Of a DNA stretch of 19,582 nucleotides, positions 1 through 6,321 are shown one piece after another. Origin of the DNA: an uncultured Lachnospiraceae bacterium (GTDB lineage: Bacteria > Bacillota > Clostridia > Lachnospirales > Lachnospiraceae). The stretch is from positions 1-19,582 of the forward strand of contig CANQEC010000016.1 of NCBI GenBank assembly GCA_947594335.1, read 5' to 3'. The stretch's first letter is position 1. Each line of letters begins with the position of its first letter. Below the pieces are notes generated by a model. That model was not told where the DNA came from. It saw only the letters and a program-made list of their open reading frames with translations, and made no database searches. The translations under genes were made by a program, and so were the position numbers.

Positions 1-364
1 GGGCGAGTGGGAGGTTACCAAATTCACCTGCATCACGGAGCATGCCGATCAGGAGGCGTTTATGGCCGAACTGTCCGACGCGTTTGATTTTATGGTGCAT
101 GATAAGGTGGTTGTTGAACTGGTGCCGAAGGGCTTTCATAAAGGAACCGGCATCGAAAAGATCTGCGAATATCTCGGGATGGATATTTCCGACACGTACG
201 CGATCGGGGACAGTGTGAATGATCTCGGAATGCTTCGCGCGGCCGGCACGGGCATCGTGATGGGAAACGGAGTCGATGCGGCAAAGGCGGCCGCCGACTA
301 TGTGACCGCCCCTCTTTGCGAGGACGGGGTCTGGAAAGCATGCAGATATTTCGGACTGATCTGA
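1..364 (+). CDS. Cof-type HAD-family hydrolase, C-terminal part (5' end outside window)
   Basis: The reading frame is open from the window edge (first whole codon at base 2) to TGA at 362-364, so about 120 C-terminal residues are visible. The segment GDSVNDLGMLRAAGTGIVMG is HAD motif IV (GDxxND) followed by the M-L-x-x-A-G and G-x-V-M-x-N-(A/G) stretch typical of the Cof/YbjI-like class IIB HAD phosphatases. The spacing FHKGTGIEKICEYLGMD before it carries the motif III lysine region. Known members dephosphorylate small phosphorylated metabolites such as sugar phosphates or flavin/pyridoxal phosphates in the cytoplasm; the substrate cannot be read from this part. The nucleophile Asp motif lies upstream of the window. 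It is followed by a likely promoter for the next gene, so the two may not be one operon. Family assignment is firm, substrate unknown. Confidence 0.88.
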   Translation, partial: GEWEVTKFTCITEHADQEAFMAELSDAFDFMVHDKVVVELVPKGFHKGTGIEKICEYLGMDISDTYAIGDSVNDLGMLRAAGTGIVMGNGVDAAKAAADYVTAPLCEDGVWKACRYFGLI

Positions 365-379
365 CCGCGTGTTTTGTAC

Positions 380-409
380 TTGCGGTATTCCCCCAAAAGG
401 TGGTATTAT
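380..409 (+). promoter_or_regulatory. Candidate sigma-A promoter for the MOSC gene
   Basis: TTGCGG at 380-385 is followed after 18 bases by TATTAT at 404-409. A TG dinucleotide at 401-402 gives an extended -10 (TGgTATTAT). It lies in the gap between the HAD gene and the MOSC gene and would start transcription about 35 bases before the ATG at 451. The -35 match is only moderate; the extended -10 is the stronger element. Confidence 0.42.
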
Positions 410-450
410 GACAGGAAAGTTTAATCATTCTGATCAAAGAGGTATCATAG

Positions 451-897
451 ATGGGTAAAGTTATGGCTGTATGCATCAGCGAGAAAAAGGGGACACAGAA
501 GAAAAACGTTCATGAGGCAGTGTTTCTTGAGGATTTCGGAATTGAGAAGGATGCGCACGCAGGCCGGTGGCACCGCCAGGTGAGCCTGCTTTCCTATGAG
601 AAGATCGAAGCGTTCAAGGCAAAGGGCGCGCCCGTAGAGGACGGCGCGTTCGGGGAAAATCTGATTGTCAGCGGCATTGATTTCAAAAGCCTGCCGATCG
701 GCACAAGATTTGTCTGCAACGATGTTGTGCTGGAACTGACGCAGATCGGGAAAGAATGCCACAGCGGCTGCGAGATCTATAAGATCATGGGAGACTGCAT
801 CATGCCGCGGGAAGGCGTGTTTACGCGCGTACTTCATGGGGGCGTGATCCGGGAGGGAGACGAGCTTGTGATTTGGGACGCGCAGCATGGTTTGTGA
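451..897 (+). CDS. Stand-alone MOSC-domain protein
   Basis: This 148-residue protein is essentially one MOSC domain, the beta-barrel fold shared with the C-terminal part of molybdenum cofactor sulfurases and with YiiM-type proteins. Landmarks are the early D-A-H-A-G segment (residues 34-38) followed by HRQVSLLS, then GAFGENLIVSG, and the cysteine-bearing stretch with C103, C107 and C116 ending in MPREGVF. In the family, a conserved cysteine carries the sulfur or interacts with the cofactor. The start ATG at 451 has an AAAGAGG ribosome binding site about 7 bases upstream. No other molybdenum cofactor genes are in the window, so the partner (a molybdoenzyme or an N-hydroxylated substrate system) is not shown by context. 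It is probably transcribed alone, between the promoter at 380-409 and the terminator-like hairpin at 931-952. Family is sure, precise role is not. Confidence 0.88.
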   Translation: MGKVMAVCISEKKGTQKKNVHEAVFLEDFGIEKDAHAGRWHRQVSLLSYEKIEAFKAKGAPVEDGAFGENLIVSGIDFKSLPIGTRFVCNDVVLELTQIGKECHSGCEIYKIMGDCIMPREGVFTRVLHGGVIREGDELVIWDAQHGL

Positions 898-930
898 ATA
901 TGGGCAGGGGTGCGAGAGTGCGAAAACACG

Positions 931-952
931 AAGCGCCCCGTGGGCTTTTATT
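931..952 (+). terminator. Short rho-independent terminator candidate after the MOSC gene
   Basis: AAGC at 931-934 and the following CCC bases can pair with GGGCTT at 942-947, leaving one bulged G and a small loop. A T-rich run (TTTTATT) follows at 946-952. The stem is short and imperfect, but position and T-run fit termination of the MOSC transcript about 35 bases after its stop. Confidence 0.45.
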
Positions 953-996
953 CATGGTAGTGCCCGGCATGAAAGCTTAGAAAAGAGGTGCGGATC

Positions 997-1929
997 ATGC
1001 TTCACATCAGGAGCCTGGAGGAAGGACTGGGAATTTTCAAGACGCTGGGATCGGATGTGCGGATGAAAATCGTTGAACTGCTGTCCGTCCGCGGTGAGAT
1101 GAACATGAATGAACTGGCGTCGGCGCTCCAGCTTACGAACGGTGCGCTGACTGCCCATATCAGACGCCTTGAGGACTGCGGGATCATTGAGACTGTTTCC
1201 GAATATACGGGACATGGGAATCAGAAAAAATGCAGCCTGAAGATCAGCCAGCTTCTGCTCAGTATCGGCGGAGCGGAGGATACGGGGGATATCAGGGTTT
1301 ATGAGACCGAACTGCGGGTGGGACATTTCAGTGATTATTCGGTCCGCCCCGAATGCGGGCTTGCGAACGGCTACAGCATGATCGGGGAGGCGAATGATCC
1401 GCGGTATTTTGCCCATCCCAAGCGGCTGCAGGCGGGCATCCTGTGGTTTCGGGAAGGCTATGTGGAATACCGGATTCCGAACATGCTTTCCCCGGGGCAG
1501 AAGATCAGCCAGCTCACATTCTGTTTTGAGATCTCGTCGGAACATACGGGGATCGGTCCGGATTCTCAGGCGGATATCGTGTTCTGCCTGAACGGAAAGC
1601 GCCTCGGCAGCTGGCTCAGCCTGGGAGATATGGGGGGCGTCAAAGGCATCTATACCCCGGTCTGGTGGCCGGCGCACGCGCGGCAGTACGGACTTCTGAA
1701 AATGATCGTGGTGAATTCAAAAGGAACCTTTCTTGACGGGCTGAAGATTTCCGATGTCGGCCTTGATGATTTTCATCTGGACGACAGCAGCGATATCCGT
1801 TTCCGCTTTGCGGTGGAGGAGAACAGCCTCTATACGGGAGGGCTGGTTCTTTACGGGGCAGGATTCGGCAATTATAATCAGGATATAAAAATACGCGTAC
1901 ACTATACGCCGAATGATAATCAGAACTGA
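997..1929 (+). CDS. ArsR-like winged-helix transcriptional regulator with large unidentified C-terminal domain
   Basis: The first 80 or so residues form a winged helix-turn-helix of ArsR type: FKTLGSDVRMKIVELLSVRG, then MNELASALQLTNGALTAHIR as the recognition region, then the wing. Residues from about 95 to the end (310 aa in total) are a beta-rich, tryptophan- and glycine-rich domain, with ILWFREGYVEYRIPN, IVFCLNGKRLGSWLSLGD and YTPVWWPAHARQYGL. I cannot assign this domain; the look is of a jelly-roll or ligand-binding sensor, possibly carbohydrate-binding, but that is inference. I chose ATG 997 because AAAAGAGG at 981-988 stands 8 bases upstream; an in-frame GTG at 988 falls on that ribosome binding site. 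The gene converges with the DtxR-family gene and has no obvious target gene beside it, so what it controls is unknown. Confidence 0.8.
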   Translation: MLHIRSLEEGLGIFKTLGSDVRMKIVELLSVRGEMNMNELASALQLTNGALTAHIRRLEDCGIIETVSEYTGHGNQKKCSLKISQLLLSIGGAEDTGDIRVYETELRVGHFSDYSVRPECGLANGYSMIGEANDPRYFAHPKRLQAGILWFREGYVEYRIPNMLSPGQKISQLTFCFEISSEHTGIGPDSQADIVFCLNGKRLGSWLSLGDMGGVKGIYTPVWWPAHARQYGLLKMIVVNSKGTFLDGLKISDVGLDDFHLDDSSDIRFRFAVEENSLYTGGLVLYGAGFGNYNQDIKIRVHYTPNDNQN

Positions 1930-1971
1930 GATCGGATGTGCTGCCTGCGGCAGCGTGTAATACCGGAAACT

Positions 1972-2038
1972 GCAAAGGCAGGAGCATCTCCGGGCGGACG
2001 CCTTTGATGGCCGTCCCGAAGAGATCCTGCCTTTTTGC
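1972..2038. terminator. Long-stem terminator between convergent genes
   Basis: GCAAAGGCAGGA at 1972-1983 pairs with TCCTGCCTTTTTGC at 2025-2038. The arms continue inward with ATCTC/GAGAT and GGGCGG/CCGTCCC-type pairing around a loop near 2000-2010. The 3' arm ends in a five-T run on the plus strand, suiting the regulator gene that stops at 1929. On the minus strand the tail is only TTT, so it would stop the DtxR-family transcript less strongly. It lies between the two convergent stop codons, as expected for a shared terminator. Confidence 0.72.
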
Positions 2039-2072
2039 GCAGGCCCGGGCATGGAAACCAGCTGCTGACGCA

Positions 2073-2444
2073 TCAGTCCATCTCCGCGAGAATATGCTGC
2101 TTGAGCTTTTCAAAGCTCTTTTTGCTGACGACATGCTCAATCCTGCAGGCATCCTCGACGGCGGTCTCCTCGTCCACGCCGAGCCAGGCGAGCCATTTGC
2201 TGAGCAGCTTGTGACGCTCGTAGATCATTTCGGCGATCTCGCGCCCGTCATCTGTGAGTGTGATATATCCGTCGGAGTCCATAAGGATCAGTCCTTTCTC
2301 ACGAAGTCCCTTCATGGCGACGCTGACGCTGGGCTTGGAAAATCCAAGCTCGTTCACGATGTCGATGGAACGTACCTGAGGGAGACGTTCGTGGAGGATC
2401 AGAATGGTTTCCAGATAATTTTCCGCTGATTCAAGCACTTTCAT
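2073..2444 (-). CDS. DtxR/MntR-family metal-dependent transcriptional regulator
   Basis: A 123-residue protein with the N-terminal winged helix (SIDIVNELGFSKPSVSVAMK recognition region, wing GYITLTDDGREIA) and the metal-binding/dimerisation helices of the DtxR family. It has no SH3-like third domain and is a little shorter than Bacillus subtilis MntR. Aligned by eye to MntR with an offset of one, the ligands are N9 (Asp8 in MntR), E12 (Glu11), H78 (His77), C100 (Glu99), E103 (Glu102) and H104 (His103). The A-C-R-I-E-H stretch is like the iron regulators DtxR/IdeR rather than MntR. Such proteins repress metal uptake genes when loaded with Fe(II) or Mn(II). Start ATG at 2444 (minus) has an AAAGGGG ribosome binding site. 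It is divergent from addB and no transporter gene lies beside it, so the target is outside the window or is its own promoter. Confidence 0.87.
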   Translation of the reverse strand: MKVLESAENYLETILILHERLPQVRSIDIVNELGFSKPSVSVAMKGLREKGLILMDSDGYITLTDDGREIAEMIYERHKLLSKWLAWLGVDEETAVEDACRIEHVVSKKSFEKLKQHILAEMD

Positions 2445-2554
2445 AAAAAAACAACCCCTTTACTGACTGAAAGCTGCCGCACGGATCAGGAGCCGGCCCG
2501 ACGGTCAGAATACAATCCATACAGACAACAGGTGAAAAAGAAGATATTCTCATT

Positions 2555-2583
2555 ATTATAACATATATGCATCAGAAAAGCAA
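2555..2583 (-). promoter_or_regulatory. Sigma-A promoter for the DtxR-family gene
   Basis: Read on the minus strand, TTGCTT (complement of 2578-2583) is followed by exactly 17 bases and then TATAAT (complement of 2555-2560), a perfect -10. Transcription would start near 2548 and give a leader of about 100 bases before the ATG. The spacer contains the self-complementary CATATATG at 2562-2569, which could be part of an operator, but I see no longer dyad. The same AT-rich block is the likely place for the addB promoter on the plus strand, although no good plus-strand -35 is visible. Confidence 0.65.
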
Positions 2584-2610
2584 AGAAAAGTTGAAAGGAG
2601 CGTATGCCGT

Positions 2611-5600
2611 ATGTCTCTTCGGTTAATTCTCGGCAATTCAGGAAGCGGAAAGTCCTATGCTCTGTGTCAGAGGATCATAAAGGAGTCGCTGCAGCATCCC
2701 GAGCAGAATTTTATGATGATCGTGCCTGAACAGTTCACGATGCAGACGCAGAAGGAACTGGTGATGCTGCATCCGAAAAAGGGTATCATGAATATCGACG
2801 TGCTGAGTTTTCCGCGGCTTGCGCACCGTATCTTTGAGGAGACAGGCGGGGACAGGCGCATGGTCCTGACAGAGACGGGCAAGAATCTTATGATCCGCCG
2901 CCTGGCGATCGAGCTGGAAAGCGAGCTTCCTGTACTCGGCAGCAGGATGAACCGGACCGGCTACGTCTCCGAGGTGAAATCGATTCTCTCCGAGCTGATG
3001 CAGTATGAGGTGACGGAGGAGGAGCTTGAGCGTCTGGCAGAGCGCGTGCAGAACCGGCCGCTGCTTTCGGCAAAGCTTGCGGATATCAAAAAGCTCTACC
3101 ACGCGTTTCTGGAATACCAGAGAGAGAAATTTCTGAAACCGGAGGAGCTTCTGGATGTCCTGCGCAGGCTTGCCGGCCATTCAAAGCTGCTTCGCCGCAG
3201 CACGCTTGCGTTTGACGGGTTTACGGGGTTTACTCCCTCGCAGCTTAATGTGCTGGAGGAACTGATGCGTTTATCGCCGCAGCTCTATATCACGGTGACG
3301 ATCGACGCGAGGGAATCATGGAGCGGGGCCTTTGAAGAGCATGAGCTGTTCGCGCTCAGCAAAAAGACGATTCATGCGCTGCTGGAGACGGCGCGCCGCG
3401 CATCAAAAGACAGCGAGAGGCCATTTGAAATTCAGGAACCTGTGATCCTGGGGCGAAACAAACTGCCCCGCTTCAGAAAAGGAGGGCAGCTGTACGAGCT
3501 GGAGCAGAATCTGTTCCGGCCTGCCGGAAGCAGAGAATACGCGCGTTCTTTGCGGGAGAAGGAGGACAGAGAAAACGCCCCGGCGGATGCAAAGGAAATA
3601 TCGCTTCACGTTTCGGCCAGTCCCGCCGGAGAAGTTTCTTTTGCGGCCCGGACGATCAGCCTTCTTGTAAAAGAGCGGGGATACAGATATCAGGATATCG
3701 CGGTCATCACGGGAAATCTCTCTTCCTATGACAATTATGTGAAAAAAATATTTGCCCTGTACAAAATTCCGGCTTTTATTGATCAAACGCGGCATATACT
3801 TCTGAATCCGTGTCTTGAATTTGTCCGCAGCGCTCTGGCGGCCGCGGTGCAGGATTTTTCCGCGGAGACGGTGATCCGCCATCTGCGCACCGGAATGGCG
3901 GGGTTTACCTGTGAGGAGACAGACCGCCTGGAAAATTTTCTTCTGGCCTCAGGCATACGGGGAAGAAGCCGCTGGGAACAGCCCTGGAGCTGGCATGCGC
4001 CCGGAAAGATGAATGAGGAGGCGGAGATCTGCAATACTTACCGGGAGAGATTCGTGGAACAGTTCGGCAGCTTTGCCGCGAGGATGCGCGCGCCCGAAGC
4101 ATCTCTGCGGGAACGCGCGGACGCTCTGTACGAACTTCTGACCGCATGCGGACTGCAGCAGAAGCTGAAGGATCAGGAGCTTTTGTTTGCCCAGAGAGGG
4201 GAGCGGGAAAAAGCGAAAGAGTACAGCCAGATTTACGGAATACTGATCGGCCTGCTCGACGAGATGGTGGAGCTGCTTGGGGAGGAAAAGGTTACGGCAG
4301 AAGAATTTTCGGATATTCTGGACGCGGGGTTTGCGGAAGCCAGGGTCGGGATCATACCTCCGGGGATCGATCAGGTGCAGATCGGCGATATCGAGAGGAC
4401 GCGTCTCTCCCATGTGAAGATCCTGTTTTTCCTTGGCCTGAACGACGGCTGGGTTCCCGCCCGCAGCGATAAAGGAGGGATCGTTTCCGATATGGAACGG
4501 GAGATCCTCCGGGACTGCGGCGCCGACCTTGCGCCGACCGGGAGGGAGGACGGCTATACGCAGAGATTTTATCTGTATCAGAATCTTACAAAACCGCAGG
4601 ACGGACTGTATCTGTCGTGGTGCCAGAGCGGCAGCGACGGGACAATGATGCGGCCTTCCTACCTTGTGCAGGTCATACGCAGACTGTTCCCGGATATTCC
4701 CGTGATAAAGGAGGACGAGCTGCAGAACTCGCTGCTCCAGGTGACAGATCCTCAGAACGGAATGGAGTATCTGACGGCCGGTTTGCGGGCGGCGCGGGAG
4801 GGAAAGGAGACGGCCGAATGGAAAGAGCTGTACCGCACGTATCTGCTCAATGAGGAATACAGCGGGAGGGTACGGGAGCTGACGCGGGCGGCGTTTCTGC
4901 GCGGAAGGTCCGAGCGCCTGTCCTATACGACGTCAAAGGAGCTGTACGGGGAGGTGCTTGAGAACAGCGTGACCCGGCTGGAACAGTTCGCGGCCTGCGC
5001 GTTTGCGCATTTTGCCGCGTACGGCCTGCGCCTTAAGGAGCGGGAGCTGCACGGGGTCAGACCTGTGGATCTCGGCATCATTTTTCACCGGGCGATGGAG
5101 CTGTTTTCAAAAAGACTGCAGGCCGGCCCGTACGACTGGAAAACGATTCCGGCGGATGTGCAGCGGGAGTGGATGGAACAGTGCGTCAATGAGATCACGC
5201 AGGAATACGGCGGGAAAGTGCTGCACGACAGCGAACGCTCAAGATATACGATCCGGAGAGTAAAGAGAATCATGAACAGAAGCGTGTGGGCTCTGCATCG
5301 GCAGCTTCTCGCGGGCAGCTACACGCCGCGCAGCTTTGAGATATCGTTTTCCGACGTGCGCGGTCTTGAGGCAGTGAAGGTGGAGCTTTTTGACGGAGGG
5401 AAAATGCACCTTCAGGGCCGGATAGACCGGATAGACACGTATGAGACGGAGGATACGGTTTACGTCAAGGTCATCGACTATAAATCGGGCATGGCCCAGT
5501 TTGATCCGGTTTCCCTGTACTACGGGCTGCAGCTCCAGCTTCTTGTCTATCTGAACGCCGCGCTCGAAATGGAACAGCGGCTGAGCCGGGGAAAGCAGAC

Positions 5601-6321
5601 GGTTCCGGCCGGAATCTTTTATTACCGCATGCAGGACCCGATGCTGAGCGGGGACGTTTATCAGACGGAGGACCAGATTTTTGAGATGCTTCTGAAAAAA
5701 CTGAAGCCGGACGGCATTGTCAACAGCGACCGCATGATCCTGCAGACACTTGATCAGGGGATCGGAAGCGATTCGCTCTTTGTGCCCGCGGCTTTCAAAA
5801 AGGACGGTTCGCTGAAGGCGGGTTCCAGCGCCATATCAACAGAGCAGTTTGCGGCGGCCTCCAGGTTTGTCAGAAAAAAGCTGAAGGAAACCGGCGAGCG
5901 GATCATGGGGGGCGAGATCAGCGCCCGGCCGGCGGCGGACGACAAAGAGTCGGCCTGTGATTTCTGTGAATACAGTCAGGTGTGCGGGTTTGACAGAAAG
6001 CTGCCGGGAGAGTGTGAGAAAAGGCTGAAAGGAATGTCAAAGGAAGAGGCGTGGGAGCGGATCTGCGCGGAAGGAAGCGAAGAACAGCAGGACGCCGGGG
6101 ATGAGACGGAAAGAAGCGGAGGTCAGCAGGACGTCCGGGATGAGATGGAAAGAAGCGGGGATCAGCAGGACGTCCGGGATGAGACGGAAGAAAGCGAAAA
6201 GCTGCGGGATGCCTGGGACAGTGCAGACGGGCGCAGGAAACTGCAGGACGCCGGGGACGGCGCAGGCGGGCGCGGAATTTATGGAAGAGAGGGTAAAGGA
6301 TATGCCGGTGACGTGGACTGA
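2611..6321 (+). CDS. addB: ATP-dependent helicase/nuclease subunit AddB, with repeat-bearing C-terminal tail
   Basis: AddB is the partner of AddA in the enzyme that unwinds and degrades DNA ends at double-strand breaks and prepares them for RecA. The protein starts MSLRLILGNSGSGKS, with the Walker A lysine at K14. The C-terminal RecB-type nuclease has GRIDRID (D939) and VIDYKSG (D956, K958), then QLQLLVYLNAA. The four cysteines of the AddB iron-sulfur cluster are C796, C1116, C1119 and C1125, the last three spaced C-x2-C-x5-C. The start at 2611 is set by AAAGGAG at 2594-2600. The length of 1236 residues is longer than usual for the family (about 1150-1170): the excess is an acidic tail of 13-residue repeats from about residue 1159. 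The gene overlaps addA by 20 bp, implying translational coupling. Confidence 0.95.
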   Translation: MSLRLILGNSGSGKSYALCQRIIKESLQHPEQNFMMIVPEQFTMQTQKELVMLHPKKGIMNIDVLSFPRLAHRIFEETGGDRRMVLTETGKNLMIRRLAIELESELPVLGSRMNRTGYVSEVKSILSELMQYEVTEEELERLAERVQNRPLLSAKLADIKKLYHAFLEYQREKFLKPEELLDVLRRLAGHSKLLRRSTLAFDGFTGFTPSQLNVLEELMRLSPQLYITVTIDARESWSGAFEEHELFALSKKTIHALLETARRASKDSERPFEIQEPVILGRNKLPRFRKGGQLYELEQNLFRPAGSREYARSLREKEDRENAPADAKEISLHVSASPAGEVSFAARTISLLVKERGYRYQDIAVITGNLSSYDNYVKKIFALYKIPAFIDQTRHILLNPCLEFVRSALAAAVQDFSAETVIRHLRTGMAGFTCEETDRLENFLLASGIRGRSRWEQPWSWHAPGKMNEEAEICNTYRERFVEQFGSFAARMRAPEASLRERADALYELLTACGLQQKLKDQELLFAQRGEREKAKEYSQIYGILIGLLDEMVELLGEEKVTAEEFSDILDAGFAEARVGIIPPGIDQVQIGDIERTRLSHVKILFFLGLNDGWVPARSDKGGIVSDMEREILRDCGADLAPTGREDGYTQRFYLYQNLTKPQDGLYLSWCQSGSDGTMMRPSYLVQVIRRLFPDIPVIKEDELQNSLLQVTDPQNGMEYLTAGLRAAREGKETAEWKELYRTYLLNEEYSGRVRELTRAAFLRGRSERLSYTTSKELYGEVLENSVTRLEQFAACAFAHFAAYGLRLKERELHGVRPVDLGIIFHRAMELFSKRLQAGPYDWKTIPADVQREWMEQCVNEITQEYGGKVLHDSERSRYTIRRVKRIMNRSVWALHRQLLAGSYTPRSFEISFSDVRGLEAVKVELFDGGKMHLQGRIDRIDTYETEDTVYVKVIDYKSGMAQFDPVSLYYGLQLQLLVYLNAALEMEQRLSRGKQTVPAGIFYYRMQDPMLSGDVYQTEDQIFEMLLKKLKPDGIVNSDRMILQTLDQGIGSDSLFVPAAFKKDGSLKAGSSAISTEQFAAASRFVRKKLKETGERIMGGEISARPAADDKESACDFCEYSQVCGFDRKLPGECEKRLKGMSKEEAWERICAEGSEEQQDAGDETERSGGQQDVRDEMERSGDQQDVRDETEESEKLRDAWDSADGRRKLQDAGDGAGGRGIYGREGKGYAGDVD
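6085..6279 (+). repeat. Five-copy 39-bp in-frame tandem repeat at the 3' end of addB
   Basis: Copies begin at 6085, 6124, 6163, 6202 and 6241, each 39 bp or 13 codons. The encoded units begin QQDAGDETERSGG, QQDVRDEMERSGD and QQDVRDETEESEK, followed by two more diverged units (LRDAWD..., LQDAGD...). The first three copies are nearly identical in DNA, the last two are older-looking. The array ends just before the ribosome binding site and start of addA. Because the unit is a multiple of three and lacks stops in the addA frame, the addA frame is open across most of it. Confidence 0.9.

Noticed and set aside
988..996. GTG start for the winged-helix regulator
   Set aside because: It lies on the AGAGG ribosome binding site that serves ATG 997.
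952..1677. Minus-strand frame of 241 codons opposite the winged-helix regulator
   Set aside because: The sense strand encodes a recognisable helix-turn-helix protein with a good ribosome binding site; the antisense translation has no recognised motif.
1940..1954. Small GCTGCC/GGCAGC hairpin just after the winged-helix regulator
   Set aside because: It is a six-pair stem without a T-run; the larger stem at 1972-2038 is the convincing terminator.
6101..6301. Extended N-terminus for AddA starting inside the addB repeat
   Set aside because: The frame is open, but the translated extension is repeat-derived, basic and unlike AddA proteins, which start right before the W-T-E-E-Q segment. The ATG at 6302 has a better ribosome binding site and standard family start. 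ATG 6281 is possible but has a weaker upstream sequence.
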